From Wenzhouxiangellaceae bacterium (lineage in GTDB: Bacteria; Pseudomonadota; Gammaproteobacteria; Xanthomonadales; Wenzhouxiangellaceae): a stretch of DNA of 43,575 nucleotides. The number at the start of each line of letters is the position of its first letter. Positions within the stretch are counted from its first letter, which is position 1. Location of the stretch: the NCBI GenBank assembly GCA_018334995.1, contig JAGXKW010000026.1, positions 1-43,575 on the forward strand. Reading direction: 5' to 3'. The translations under genes and the position numbers were made by a program. Under the pieces are notes generated by a model that was given only the letters and a program-made list of their open reading frames with translations, was not told where the DNA came from and made no database searches. Positions 6,379 through 16,016 of this stretch are shown here, in pieces.

Positions 6379-7638
6379 ATGAATTCACTTTTTCGCAAGG
6401 AGGTGCTCACAGCGCGCCAGAATGAGTGGCTGGGGGGAATCTCGCTGGTGCAACCTGTTCGGGGTTGGATTCTGGCAGGATTTGCCATCACTGCGGCTAC
6501 GCTGGTCCTGCTATTTCTTTTTTTTGGCGACTATACGAGACGCTCGCGGGTTTCGGGACAACTGGTTCCCAGCGCCGGGCTGGTCACAGTCATGGCACCA
6601 GCGGTTGGTGTTATCCAAAAAATGCTGGTTGATGAAGGCGAGTCGGTTTCACAGGGTCAGGCGTTGGGGATTGTTTCGGTCCCGCGCGCACTTGCTTCAG
6701 GCGTGCGTGTCGCCGACGCCCTCGGCGAGGTTCTACGGAGGAGACAGGCAGGTGCAGCGGGCGAAGCACGATCCCGGGAAGCGTTGATGCGCGCCCAGGC
6801 GGCGGGTATAGAACGACAAATCCGTATCGCGCGGGATGAACTCGAAGGCATCGCGAAGGAGATAGCTACAAGAGGCCAACAGGTGCGCCTGGCGCGGAAG
6901 ATTCTCGAGCGTTATCGACGGCTTTCGAGTGATCATTTCGTTAGTGAGCTAGAGCTTCAACAACAGGAGCAGCTCGTGCTCGAACAAGTCTCCACCCGGC
7001 AGGGCCTGGAGCGGCAGCATAGATCGATTCTGCGGACGGTTGCGCAACTCGAACAGAGACTGGCCGAAATGCCGGCGCAGCAGGCAACGCAGGATGCGGT
7101 TCTGGAACAGGAACTCGCGGTAATCGCGAGAGATCGCGTGCAGACACTGACCGGTGCTGAACTGATGGTGAAGGCACCTGCTGCAGGAATGGTCGCGAGC
7201 CGCACGGTTGAGGTGGGGCAGGGAGTACAGGCAGGGCAGCCGTTGTTGACATTGCTCCCAAAGGATTCGGGTCTGGAAGCCCGTTTACTGCTGCCGAGCC
7301 GCGCCATCGGATTCATCGAACCGGGTGATAGCGTCTTGCTTCGCTATCAGGCTTTCCCGCACCAGAAATTCGGGCATCATCGGGGTACGGTCAGGCAGGT
7401 TTCACGCAGTGCCCTGGCTGAAGCTAATTCGATGACCGGTGCTCAAGAAGGGCGTGAGCCTGTTTACCGTGTCCGCGTCGAGCTCGAAGCGCAGACGATC
7501 ATGGCCTACGGAAAACCGGAAGCTTTGCGCCCGGGAATGCTGGTGCAAGCTGACATCTTGGGCGAAAGCCGGAAACTGTATGAATGGGTTCTGGAGCCTC
7601 TTTACTCGGTATATGGATCTGTTGTTGGCGATCCGTAG
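6379..7638 (+). CDS. HlyD/CvaA family periplasmic adaptor of the peptide exporter
   Basis: This 419-residue membrane fusion protein should connect the C39 ABC exporter to a TolC-type outer-membrane channel. It has a short cytoplasmic N-terminus and one membrane helix at about 31-49. A beta-barrel/lipoyl half follows (about 60-95, 'VMAPAVGVIQKMLVDEGESV'), then a long coiled-coil hairpin (about 110-245, rich in Gln, Glu, Arg and Leu). The second lipoyl half is at about 250-300 ('LMVKAPAAGMV'), followed by the C-terminal barrel. This order is normal for CvaA-like adaptors. The gene starts 15 bp after the exporter and is probably cotranscribed with it. It is the last gene of the peptide-export cluster; the next gene, trpS, is housekeeping. 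Confidence 0.93.
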   Translation: MNSLFRKEVLTARQNEWLGGISLVQPVRGWILAGFAITAATLVLLFLFFGDYTRRSRVSGQLVPSAGLVTVMAPAVGVIQKMLVDEGESVSQGQALGIVSVPRALASGVRVADALGEVLRRRQAGAAGEARSREALMRAQAAGIERQIRIARDELEGIAKEIATRGQQVRLARKILERYRRLSSDHFVSELELQQQEQLVLEQVSTRQGLERQHRSILRTVAQLEQRLAEMPAQQATQDAVLEQELAVIARDRVQTLTGAELMVKAPAAGMVASRTVEVGQGVQAGQPLLTLLPKDSGLEARLLLPSRAIGFIEPGDSVLLRYQAFPHQKFGHHRGTVRQVSRSALAEANSMTGAQEGREPVYRVRVELEAQTIMAYGKPEALRPGMLVQADILGESRKLYEWVLEPLYSVYGSVVGDP

Positions 7639-7849
7639 CGACGACACGATGGTACCGGTGCCGCTGGAATTCGACAAGCGATAGGACGGGCTCGCACCGC
7701 CGACGCCTCGAAACCGAATATCCCGCCAGCCACGTCGCGCCGACCTACTCAACTTGCCGCCGTGTGGTCGTGATCGCATGCCCGACCGCCGACACCTTTC
7801 GCCCGGCGTAAAATACCGGGTCTCCAGCCATAAACCACAAGCCGACCCG

Positions 7850-8872
7850 ATGACCTCAAATCCCAGCAATCGTCGCCGCGTCCTGACCGGCATTACCACC
7901 ACCGGCACGCCGCACCTTGGCAACTATGTCGGCGCGATCAAGCCGGCCATTGCCGCCAGCCGGGATGAATCATTTGACTCGTTCTATTTCCTGGCCGACT
8001 ACCACGCGCTGGTCAAGTGCTTCGAGCCCGAGCGCATTCACCAGTCCACGCTGGAGATCGCGGCGACCTGGCTGGCGCTGGGGCTGGATACCTCCAGGAG
8101 CGTCTTCTACCGCCAGTCCGACATCGCCGAGATTCCGGAGCTGACCTGGCTTCTGACCTGCGCGACGGCCAAGGGGCTGATGAACCGCTCGCACGCCTAC
8201 AAGGCCCAGGTGGCCGACAACGAGGCGGCCGGCGAGGACCCGGATTACGGGATCAGCATGGGCCTGTTCTGCTACCCGATCCTGATGGCCGCCGACATCC
8301 TGATGTTCAACGCGCACTCGGTGCCGGTGGGCAAGGACCAGATCCAGCACCTGGAGATGGCGCGCGACATCGCGGCGCGCTTCAACCACCGCTACGGCGA
8401 GCGTTTCGTGCTGCCCGAGGCGGCCACCGACGAGTTCGTCGCCACGCTGCCGGGCACCGACGGGCGCAAGATGTCGAAGAGCTACGACAACACCATCCCG
8501 CTGTGGCTGCCGGAAAAGAAGCTGCGCAAGGCGATCATGAAGATCAAGACCAACTCGCAGGAGCCCGGCGAGCCCAAGGACCCGGACGAGGCCAGCGTGT
8601 ACGCCGTATACGCAGCGTTCGCCAGCAAGGCCCAGCGCGCCGAGATGCGCCAGGCGTTTTCCGACGGCATTTCGTGGGGCGAGGTCAAGCAGCAGTTGTT
8701 CGAGCTGGTGAATTCGGAACTTTCCGCGCCGCGCGAGCGCTATGAGGCCCTGATCAACGACCCGGCGAAGATCGAGAAGGAGCTGAACCAGGGCGCCGAG
8801 CGCGCGCGGGCGATCGCCACGCCGTTCATCGACGAACTGCGTCACGCCGTCGGCATCCGTCGCCTCGATTGA
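7850..8872 (+). CDS. trpS: Tryptophan--tRNA ligase
   Basis: This 340-residue class I aminoacyl-tRNA synthetase charges tRNA-Trp. The HIGH-like signature is at about residues 12-24 ([14 protein letters not shown]) and the KMSKS motif is intact in [12 protein letters not shown] chose ATG 7850 because it gives the usual family N-terminus; the frame is open upstream to an ATG at 7754, which would add 32 atypical residues. The gene follows a 211-bp gap after the exporter operon, where I see no clear gene. The FAH-family gene begins four bases after the trpS stop, so the two are likely cotranscribed. Confidence 0.97.
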   Translation: MTSNPSNRRRVLTGITTTGTPHLGNYVGAIKPAIAASRDESFDSFYFLADYHALVKCFEPERIHQSTLEIAATWLALGLDTSRSVFYRQSDIAEIPELTWLLTCATAKGLMNRSHAYKAQVADNEAAGEDPDYGISMGLFCYPILMAADILMFNAHSVPVGKDQIQHLEMARDIAARFNHRYGERFVLPEAATDEFVATLPGTDGRKMSKSYDNTIPLWLPEKKLRKAIMKIKTNSQEPGEPKDPDEASVYAVYAAFASKAQRAEMRQAFSDGISWGEVKQQLFELVNSELSAPRERYEALINDPAKIEKELNQGAERARAIATPFIDELRHAVGIRRLD

Positions 8873-8876
8873 TCCC

Positions 8877-9566
8877 GTGGCGATACTTCCCGACTGGCGC
8901 CCGGCCGCGCTGAAGCTCGCCGACGGGCGGGATTTCCACCTCCGCCACGCCTGGTGCGTGGGCCGCAATTACGCCGAGCACGCGCGCGAGATGGGTTCGG
9001 ACCCGGACAGGAGCGATCCGGTGTTCTTCTCCAAGCCGGCCGCCGCAATCGTCCAGGCCGACACGGTCGAGTGGCCGCCGGCCACCGGGGATCTGCACCA
9101 CGAGGCCGAGCTGGTGGTGTTCCTGGCCGCCGGCGGGCGCGATCTTGCGCCGGAGCAGGCCGCGGAATCCGTGTTCGGTTACGCCGCCGGCTGCGACCTG
9201 ACCCGGCGCGACGTGCAGGCGCGCGCCAAGGCCGCCGGCATGCCGTGGGCGTTGAGCAAGGGCTTCGACCAGTCCGGCCCGGTCGGGCTTATCGTGCCGG
9301 GCGACGACTGGCGGCCCGGCGACGACACGCAGATCCGTCTCGAGGTCAACGGCGAGGCCCGCCAGAGCGCGGTGCTGGGCGACATGATCTGGCCGGTGGC
9401 CGAGTTGCTGGCGCGGTTGTCGCGCGAGGTTACGCTACATCCCGGCGACGCGGTGTTCACCGGCACGCCGTCCGGGGTATCCGGGCTGGCCCCGGGCGAC
9501 CGGGTGCGGACCGAAATCGCGGGATTGCCGGCGCTGGAGTTCTCGATCGCGCGCGGCCGGAATTGA
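8877..9566 (+). CDS. Fumarylacetoacetate hydrolase (FAH) family protein
   Basis: The 229-residue product begins with GTG 8877, four bases downstream of the trpS stop. It is a single FAH catalytic domain of the short YcgM/fumarylpyruvate-hydrolase type. The metal-binding acidic residues are in HHEAELVVFL and GYAAGCDL. 'PVFFSKPAAAI' near the N-terminus and FTGTPSGVSGL near the C-terminus are typical family segments. Members hydrolyse C-C bonds in acylpyruvates, decarboxylate oxaloacetate or hydrate related acids. The exact substrate cannot be read from sequence. Linkage to trpS is probably only translational convenience. Confidence 0.92.
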   Translation: MAILPDWRPAALKLADGRDFHLRHAWCVGRNYAEHAREMGSDPDRSDPVFFSKPAAAIVQADTVEWPPATGDLHHEAELVVFLAAGGRDLAPEQAAESVFGYAAGCDLTRRDVQARAKAAGMPWALSKGFDQSGPVGLIVPGDDWRPGDDTQIRLEVNGEARQSAVLGDMIWPVAELLARLSREVTLHPGDAVFTGTPSGVSGLAPGDRVRTEIAGLPALEFSIARGRN

Positions 9567-9609
9567 TGTATCTTGACGGGCTGTTTCAGGTTTTCGATCG
9601 TTGTACGCC

Positions 9610-9909
9610 ATGTGGGTTGATCTGCTGATTTCTGCGCCGGTGACGGCGTTTCTGCTCTGGCTGTACTGGTATTCAGCGCCCGAAAGCGCCCCGGGCTGGT
9701 CCCGGCTGCTGGATCGCGCGGCCTTGCTGATTTCGCCGCTGGCGGTGATCCTGATCATTGCCGTCGGTCATGACCGGATCGATTTCCCGGGCATGGGCCT
9801 GAACGTGATGCTGGTGGCCGCGGCTTACGTCACCCTGATCTTCGTACTCGGCCTGGGCTGGCTGCAGCGCGTGCTGGCGGGCCGCGGGACTTCCGGCACC
9901 GATTCCTGA
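9610..9909 (+). CDS. Small hypothetical inner-membrane protein
   Basis: This 99-residue protein is not one I recognise. It has three hydrophobic segments at about residues 4-19, 36-54 and 63-84, and a short polar C-terminus (GRGTSGTDS). This suggests a small integral membrane protein. ATG 9610 is used; TTG 9601 in the same frame would add three residues. It lies between the FAH-family gene and the M1 peptidase gene on the same strand. There are no conserved motifs from which to infer function. Confidence 0.7.
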   Translation: MWVDLLISAPVTAFLLWLYWYSAPESAPGWSRLLDRAALLISPLAVILIIAVGHDRIDFPGMGLNVMLVAAAYVTLIFVLGLGWLQRVLAGRGTSGTDS

Positions 9910-9984
9910 GCCCGTCGACACGACCGTCGCGCGCGTCGAGAAAGCCTGTTTGTGGCGAAACTGTTCCCTGGAGATGCAACACCG

Positions 9985-12723
9985 ATGATCATTCGAATCC
10001 TGACTTGCCTGGCATTGGTCGGGCTGCTGGCGGGCTGCCAGCGTTCCGACGTCGGCGAACTGGATCCCCCGATACAGACCGAAGGCCCCGGAGAACCGGT
10101 TCCGGTGCCCGAAATGCCGGCCGGGCAGCTTGGCGACGCGGTGGTGCCGCAGCGCTATATGCTCGACCTGACCATCGTGCCCGAGCGCGAGCGGTTTTCC
10201 GGACGGGTGGCCATCGATGTCGAGATCGGCGAGCCGTCGACCCGGATCTGGCTGCACGGCAATCGGCTGAACGTCACCGAAGCGTGGCTGGAGCAGGGCG
10301 GTGTGCGCATCGACGGCGAATATGCCCAGGCCGACGATACCGGCATTGCGCGGCTGGACCTGGTGGCGCCGCCCGAGGCCGGCGCCGGCACCCTGCATTT
10401 CGAGTACGACGCGCCCTTCGACCAGGCCCTGGAAGGCCTGTACAAGGTCGTCGAGGACGAGCGCGCCTATGCCTTCACCCAGTTCCAGGCCACCTCGGCC
10501 CGGCTCGCGTTTCCCGGCTTCGACGAACCGGTATTCAAGACGCCGTTCGAGATCCACGTCACGGCGCCGGCCGACGAGCGCGTGATCACCGCCACCGGCG
10601 AGATCGGATCGCGCGCGGTGGGCCAGGGACTGGTGCGTCGCAGCTACGCGGTCACCCCGCCGCTGCCGACCTACCTGATCGCGTTCGCGGTCGGACCGCT
10701 CGACGTGGTCGAGTGGGCACCGGTCCCGGCCAACGACGTCCGCGACTGGCCGCTGCCGCTGCGCGGCGTGGCCGCGGCCGGCAAGGGCGGGCAGCTCGAG
10801 TTCGCGCTGGAAAACACCGCGCGCCTGGTGCACGTGCTGGAGCGCTACTTCGACTACCAAATGCCGTATCCGAAGCTCGACATCATCGCCGTGCCCGATT
10901 TTGCCGCCGGCGCGATGGAGAACGTCGGCGCGATCACTTACCGCGAGCAGCTGCTGCTGCTCGACGCCGACGATTCGGTCGGCCGCAGGCGCGCCTACGC
11001 CTCGGTGCACGGGCACGAGCTGGCCCACCAGTGGTTCGGCAACCTGGTCACGCCGAAGTGGTGGGACGATATCTGGCTCAACGAATCGTTCGCCACCTGG
11101 ATGGCGGCCAAGGCCGCCGACGAAGCGTTTCCGGACCTCGGATTCGAGGACCAGATCCTCGGCCGCGCGATCGGCGTGATGAACGCCGATGCGCTGGCGT
11201 CCACGCGCCAGGTGCGCGAGCCGATCGAGTCCAACCACGACATCGCCGGCGCGTTCGACGGCATCACCTATGCCAAGGGCGGCGCGGTGCTGTCGATGTT
11301 CGAGGCCTGGGTGGGCGAGGACGCCTTCCGCGCGGGCGTCCGGCTGCACATGCAGCGCTTCGGGCACGACGTGGCCGACTACGCGGATTTCCTGACCTCG
11401 CTGGCCGAGGGCTCGGAGCGGCCGGAACTGGTCGACGCGTTCTCCAGCTTCCTGTTCCAGCCCGGGGTGCCGCTGGTCGCCGCCGAGCTGAACTGCGCCG
11501 GCGACCGGCCCGAACTCGAGGTCGAGCAGAGCCGTTACCTGCCGCTGGGTTCCAGCGCCAGCCGCGACCAGCAGTGGGAAATTCCCATGTGCGTGCGTTT
11601 CGGAGACGAGAACGAAAATCAGCGCCACTGCGAACTGGTGAAGGCGGCCGAGGCCGGCATCGAACTGCCGACCGAATCCTGCCCCGACTGGTTCATGCCC
11701 AACGCCGACGGCAAGGGTTATTACCGCTTTGCCCTGGACGATGCCGGTTGGGCGGCGCTGGTGTCGAACCTGAACAGCCTCGACGACGCCGAGGCGCGCA
11801 TGCTGCTGGGCTCGGTGTCGGCGGCCTGGCGCTCCGGCGACATGGGCACCGGGGCGCTGCTTGAAATCGCCGAGGTGCTGGCGCAGGCCGACGACCGTGA
11901 AGTGGCCACCGCGCCGATCGGAGATCTGAACACCATGTATTCGCGCCTGGCCGAAACCGGGCCGGCGCGCGCCGGCGTGGCCGCGATGCTGCGCGGGATG
12001 TATGCCGAACGCATGCAGGCGCTGGGCCTGGCCGCGCGCGAAGGCGACAGCACCGACGATTCGCTGCTGCGCGCGACGCTGGCCTCGGTGTTGTCCGACG
12101 AGGGCCGTCACGGGTCCTTGCGCGAGTCGCTCAATGCGGCGGCAGACGACTACCTGGAAGATCTCGAGATTGCCCGCGACGCGCTCGATCCGGGCCTGGT
12201 CGGCACGGCGCTGCGCGTGGCCGTGGAGATGCGCGAGGCCGAATTCGCCGAGGGGCTGTTCGAGCGTGCGCTTCAGAGCACCGACTCGACCTTCCGCGGC
12301 CGGGCGCTGGGCGCGGTGGGTGCGTCGGAAGATCCCGGCATCGGCGCGATGCTGCGCGCGCACATCGGCGATCCGAGGCTGCGCGACAACGAGGCGATCT
12401 CGGTTGCCTTCGGCCAGGTCGGCAACGAAGCCCAGCGCGAGGCGATGTGGCAATGGGCGCAGGACCGGGACAACCTGCAGGCGCTGCTGGACCGGATTCC
12501 CACCTGGCGCAAGGGCAGCATCGTGGCGGTCGGCGCCGGATTCTGCAGCGACGAACGCGCCGATGCGCTCGAGGCGATGTTCGAAGACCGGGTGCAGGAC
12601 CTGGAGGGCGGTCCGCGCGCGCTGGCGCAGACGCTGGAGCGCGTCCGCCTGTGCGCGGCGCTCAAGGACGAATACGCCGACGAGGTTACGGGTTTCTTCG
12701 CCGGCTACGCGAGCGAGGCGTAG
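9985..12723 (+). CDS. M1 family metallopeptidase, lipoprotein
   Basis: The 912-residue product is an aminopeptidase-N-type zinc metalloprotease. The start at ATG 9985 gives a signal sequence ending in the lipobox LLAGC, with GGAGA about 10 bp upstream. A GTG at 9952 would add 11 residues and disturb the signal. The substrate-anchoring GAMEN motif is at 309-313. The zinc site HELAH is at 344-348 and the third ligand Glu367 is in WLNES. A long helical C-terminal domain (about 520-912) resembles the ERAP1-like domain of M1 enzymes. It probably faces the periplasm or the outer membrane and trims peptides. Its 3' end overlaps the convergent hydrolase gene by 19 bp. Confidence 0.95.
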   Translation: MIIRILTCLALVGLLAGCQRSDVGELDPPIQTEGPGEPVPVPEMPAGQLGDAVVPQRYMLDLTIVPERERFSGRVAIDVEIGEPSTRIWLHGNRLNVTEAWLEQGGVRIDGEYAQADDTGIARLDLVAPPEAGAGTLHFEYDAPFDQALEGLYKVVEDERAYAFTQFQATSARLAFPGFDEPVFKTPFEIHVTAPADERVITATGEIGSRAVGQGLVRRSYAVTPPLPTYLIAFAVGPLDVVEWAPVPANDVRDWPLPLRGVAAAGKGGQLEFALENTARLVHVLERYFDYQMPYPKLDIIAVPDFAAGAMENVGAITYREQLLLLDADDSVGRRRAYASVHGHELAHQWFGNLVTPKWWDDIWLNESFATWMAAKAADEAFPDLGFEDQILGRAIGVMNADALASTRQVREPIESNHDIAGAFDGITYAKGGAVLSMFEAWVGEDAFRAGVRLHMQRFGHDVADYADFLTSLAEGSERPELVDAFSSFLFQPGVPLVAAELNCAGDRPELEVEQSRYLPLGSSASRDQQWEIPMCVRFGDENENQRHCELVKAAEAGIELPTESCPDWFMPNADGKGYYRFALDDAGWAALVSNLNSLDDAEARMLLGSVSAAWRSGDMGTGALLEIAEVLAQADDREVATAPIGDLNTMYSRLAETGPARAGVAAMLRGMYAERMQALGLAAREGDSTDDSLLRATLASVLSDEGRHGSLRESLNAAADDYLEDLEIARDALDPGLVGTALRVAVEMREAEFAEGLFERALQSTDSTFRGRALGAVGASEDPGIGAMLRAHIGDPRLRDNEAISVAFGQVGNEAQREAMWQWAQDRDNLQALLDRIPTWRKGSIVAVGAGFCSDERADALEAMFEDRVQDLEGGPRALAQTLERVRLCAALKDEYADEVTGFFAGYASEA

Positions 12724-13508
12724 AAGTCCTCGAGCACCCGGGTGACCTCGTCCGGCTTCTCGGCGACGGTCATGTGTCCGCTGCCCTCGATCGTCACCAG
12801 CCGCGAGCCGTCGATGCGCCGGTGAATGTTCATGGCCCTTTGCGGCGAGGTGGCTCGGTCCCGGTCGGCGGTGACGACGAGCGTCGGCAGCTCGATCTCG
12901 CTGATCCGGTCCAGTATCGACTTGCGCGACACCACGCCGCGCACCGCGCGGCTGGCGCCGATCCGGTCGTTGGCGGTGACCATGGCCAGCCAGCGCCGGC
13001 GTTCGTCCCGGCATTCGGGATCGGTGATGAACCTGTCCGAAAACAGCAGCGGCAGGATCCTGGGCGCGACCTTTTCCAGCCCCAGCAAGCGTGCGGCCAG
13101 GTTCAGCAGCGCGAAGCGCGGACGCTTGGTCCATCGCTCCCGCTCGGCCGAGGTGTTCATCAACGCCAGCGAGCGCAGCAGGTCGTGGCGTTTCAGCGCC
13201 ACCCGCTGCGCCACCATTCCGCCCATCGAGAAGCCGAGCAGGTGGACCGGCGCGCCGTCCAGCGATTCGATCAGCGCGATCACGTCTTCGGCCAGCGTGT
13301 CGAGGTCGTAGCCCGACCGCGTCACCTCGCTTTCGCCCTGGCCGCGGAAGTCCATGCGCACGCAGCGGAACCGGGACCCAAGCGCATCGGCCTGGGCATC
13401 GAACATGCGCTGGGAAAAGAGCAGGCCGTGAAGCAGCACCAGGGTTTCCGGGCCGGTGCCCGATTCGAAGACGTTCAGGCGGGCCTGGTTCAGGGTCTGC
13501 TGCGGCAT
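12705..13508 (-). CDS. Alpha/beta hydrolase
   Basis: This 267-residue protein has the alpha/beta-hydrolase fold. The oxyanion region HGLLFS lies early, the nucleophile elbow is GFSMGG, the acid is in VTADRDRAT and the catalytic His is in GSGHMT. I chose ATG 13508 ('MPQQTLNQARLNV'); the frame is open far upstream, but that part overlaps crtB and is not protein-like. The family contains esterases, lipases, haloperoxidase-like and 3-oxoadipate enol-lactonase-like enzymes, so the substrate is unknown. It lies just downstream of crtB on the same strand and could be the last gene of that transcript. Its end overlaps the M1 peptidase gene tail-to-tail. Confidence 0.92.
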   Translation of the reverse strand: MPQQTLNQARLNVFESGTGPETLVLLHGLLFSQRMFDAQADALGSRFRCVRMDFRGQGESEVTRSGYDLDTLAEDVIALIESLDGAPVHLLGFSMGGMVAQRVALKRHDLLRSLALMNTSAERERWTKRPRFALLNLAARLLGLEKVAPRILPLLFSDRFITDPECRDERRRWLAMVTANDRIGASRAVRGVVSRKSILDRISEIELPTLVVTADRDRATSPQRAMNIHRRIDGSRLVTIEGSGHMTVAEKPDEVTRVLEDFYASLA

Positions 13509-13548
13509 GCGGGGAACTCCGGGTCGGCTCGACGCGTCGGTCAAGCTA

Positions 13549-14478
13549 TCACGCCAGTGAATCCGGCGTCCAAAGCCCTTGCCTGGGCGGCATGTCGGCC
13601 GTACGCCGGAATCTGCCACCCAGCATCTGCAGGCCGCCGGTCGCGGCGCGCCATGCCTTTCTGCTTTTCGAGGTATGGCTGCGCTCGCCCAGCCGCTGGC
13701 GGCCGCGCTTGCGTATCTGCAGGCCGATATCCCGATAAACGCCCCTGGCCGTGGCGATCGCCCAGGCCGCCCGCGCGGGCAGGGCGCGCTCACCGATACG
13801 CGCGGAAGCATAGTAGGGCTCGGCGGTATCGACCAGCCGGCAGACCAGCGGAAACGCCTTTTCCCGGCCGGCCTCGTCGGCCAGGTCGGAGACTTCGAGC
13901 CCGGCCTCGCGCAGCCATTCCCCGGGCAGATAGCTGCGCCCGGCCCGCGCGTCCTCGGCCACGTCGCGCGCTATGTTGGTGAGCTGGAAGGCGATTCCCA
14001 GGTCGCAGGCGCGGTGCAGCGTGTGCTTGTCGCGCACGCCCATGATCAGCGCCATCATGATGCCCACCGACCCGGCGACGTGATAGCTGTATTGCAGCGT
14101 GTCCTCCAGGGTCTTCGGCTGCCAGCCGGCGACGTCGAGCTCGAAGCCGTGGATATGCGCCTCGACCAGCGCCGGGCCGATCGGGTGGCGGCGCGCGACT
14201 TCGGCCAGGGCACGGTAGGGAAAGGCGCCGGAGGGTGCATCACCGAGCGCGGCAAGTGACTCGTCACGCAGTTGCTGCAGGGCCTCGGCCGATGCGGTCT
14301 CCAGCCGCCCGCGGCCCAGTTGCTGGCCGTCGGTCAGGTCGTCGCAGTGGCGGCACCAGGCGTACAGCAGCATCACGTCGCGGCGGGTTTCCGGATCGAA
14401 CAGCCGCGCGGCGGCGGCAAAGCTCTTCGAGCCCCGGGCAATGACGGCCTCGGCCTGTTGCTGCAGCGCGTGGTCCAC
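13549..14478 (-). CDS. crtB: Phytoene synthase
   Basis: The 309-residue enzyme joins two geranylgeranyl diphosphates to 15-cis-phytoene. Both Asp-rich diphosphate/Mg sites are visible: CRHCDDLTDG at about residues 42-51 and DVAEDARAGRSYLP in the middle, followed by the family segment LPGEWL. The N-terminal 'GSKSFAAAARLF' is typical of squalene/phytoene synthases. Squalene synthase is the alternative, but the position directly after crtI and crtY makes CrtB far more likely. It starts 25 bp after the crtI stop and is the third gene of the leftward crtY-crtI-crtB operon. The C-terminal 50 residues are Arg-rich and less conserved in appearance. Confidence 0.95.
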   Translation of the reverse strand: MDHALQQQAEAVIARGSKSFAAAARLFDPETRRDVMLLYAWCRHCDDLTDGQQLGRGRLETASAEALQQLRDESLAALGDAPSGAFPYRALAEVARRHPIGPALVEAHIHGFELDVAGWQPKTLEDTLQYSYHVAGSVGIMMALIMGVRDKHTLHRACDLGIAFQLTNIARDVAEDARAGRSYLPGEWLREAGLEVSDLADEAGREKAFPLVCRLVDTAEPYYASARIGERALPARAAWAIATARGVYRDIGLQIRKRGRQRLGERSHTSKSRKAWRAATGGLQMLGGRFRRTADMPPRQGLWTPDSLA

Positions 14479-14503
14479 GGTCGTCAGCGCGTGCCGATCA
14501 TGC

Positions 14504-16009
14504 TCATCGAGCGGGCACCGGCAGGCCGAAGTCTTTCAGCATCAGCCCGGCGGTGGCACGCGCCGAGCCGACCACGCCGGGAATGCCCGCCCCCGGGTGG
14601 GTGCCGGCGCCGACCAGGTAAAGGTTGGGGATCTTCGAGTCGCGGTTGTGCGGCCGGAACCAGGCCGACTGGGTCAGCACCGGCTCGACCGAGAAGGCCG
14701 AACCCAGGTGCGAATTGAGCTCGTCGCGGAATCCGAACGGGTGCAGCGTGTGACAAGTGACCAGGTCTTCCTTCAGCCCCGGGATATGGTGCCGCTCGAG
14801 GTAGTCGAGGATGCGGTCGGTGTACTTCGGACCGACTTCGTCCCAGTCGATGTCGGCCGTGCCCAGGTGCGGCACCGGCGAGAGCACGTAGTAGGCGCTG
14901 CAGCCTTCCGGGGCCAGCGACGGGTCGGTCAGCGTCGGGGCGTGCAGGTACAGCGAGAAGTCGTCGGACAACCCGGGCGCGTTGAAGATGTCGTCGATCA
15001 ACTCCCTGTAGCGCGGACCGAACAGCACCATGTGGTGCTTCAGGTCGGGGTGGACGCGCTTGAGGCCGAAGTAGATGACGAACAGCGACATGCTCCAGTC
15101 GCGTTTGTGCAGTGCCTGCGACTGCTTGCGGCCGCGATCGGTATGGCCGAGCAGCTTGCCGTAGGTGTGCAGCACGTCGGCGTTGCTGGCCACGGCGTCG
15201 AATTTCTTGCTGTAGCCGTCGCGGGTGGCCAGCCCGGTGATGCGTCCGTCGGCGGTGTCGATGCGCGCGACCTCGCTGTTGAGCCGGATGGTGCCGCCCA
15301 GGTCCTCGAACAGCCGGACCATGGCGCGCACCAGCGCGCCGGTGCCCCCTCTGGCGAACCACACGCCCCATTCGCGCTCCAGCGCGTGGATCAGGGCATA
15401 GATCGACGAGGCCTTGAACGGGTTGCCGCCGACCAGCAGCGGGTGAAACGAGAACGCCTGGCGCAGGTGTTCGTCCTGGATGAACCTGGAAACCTGGTCG
15501 TACACGCTGCGGTAGGCCCTGAGCTTCATCAGCGCCGGGGCGACCTTGATCATCGAGCCGAAGTTCAGGAACGGCACGTGGCCGAGCTCCAGGTAGCCCT
15601 TGTGGAACACCTTGCGCGAGTAGTCCAGGAAGCGCCGGTAGCCGTCGACGTCGGCCGGATTGCGCTTGCGGATCTGCGCCTCCAGGCGGTCGGCGTCGTT
15701 GGTGTAGTCGAACACGTCGCCGTCTTCCCAGCACAGCCGGTACATCGGGTCGACCGGCATCAACTCGACGTAGTCCTTCATTTCCCTGCCGCCAAGGGTG
15801 AACAGGGCTTCCAGCGCCGACGGATCGGTAATCACGGTCGGACCGCCGTCGAATACGAAGCCCTGGTCCTGGTAGACATAGGCGCGGCCGCCGGGCTTGT
15901 CGCGCTTTTCCAGCACGGTGGTGTCGAATCCGGCGGCCTGCAGCCGGATCGCCAGGCTCAGCCCGCCGAACCCGGAGCCGATCACGGCGGCGGTTTTCTT
16001 GGTCTTCAT
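14504..16009 (-). CDS. crtI: Phytoene desaturase (lycopene-forming type)
   Basis: The 501-residue FAD enzyme introduces the double bonds that convert phytoene to lycopene. It starts with an FAD-binding fold (AVIGSGFGGLSLAIRLQAAG at about 9-28) and 'EKRDKPGGRAYVY'. It ends with the bacterial-type signature 'LYLVGAGTHPGAGIPGV' near residues 463-480. Length and motifs fit CrtI. The number of desaturation steps cannot be derived by eye, but lycopene is expected because crtY follows in the pathway. The gene lies 7 bp downstream of crtY and 25 bp upstream of crtB, so one transcript is likely. Confidence 0.97.
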   Translation of the reverse strand: MKTKKTAAVIGSGFGGLSLAIRLQAAGFDTTVLEKRDKPGGRAYVYQDQGFVFDGGPTVITDPSALEALFTLGGREMKDYVELMPVDPMYRLCWEDGDVFDYTNDADRLEAQIRKRNPADVDGYRRFLDYSRKVFHKGYLELGHVPFLNFGSMIKVAPALMKLRAYRSVYDQVSRFIQDEHLRQAFSFHPLLVGGNPFKASSIYALIHALEREWGVWFARGGTGALVRAMVRLFEDLGGTIRLNSEVARIDTADGRITGLATRDGYSKKFDAVASNADVLHTYGKLLGHTDRGRKQSQALHKRDWSMSLFVIYFGLKRVHPDLKHHMVLFGPRYRELIDDIFNAPGLSDDFSLYLHAPTLTDPSLAPEGCSAYYVLSPVPHLGTADIDWDEVGPKYTDRILDYLERHHIPGLKEDLVTCHTLHPFGFRDELNSHLGSAFSVEPVLTQSAWFRPHNRDSKIPNLYLVGAGTHPGAGIPGVVGSARATAGLMLKDFGLPVPAR

Positions 16010-16016
16010 TGTCTGC

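Noticed and set aside
9673-13134. 1153-codon open frame on the minus strand
   Set aside because: It is the antisense shadow of the M1 peptidase gene. Its protein is Arg-, His- and Gly-rich low-complexity sequence without domains, while the plus-strand frame has complete zinc-protease motifs.
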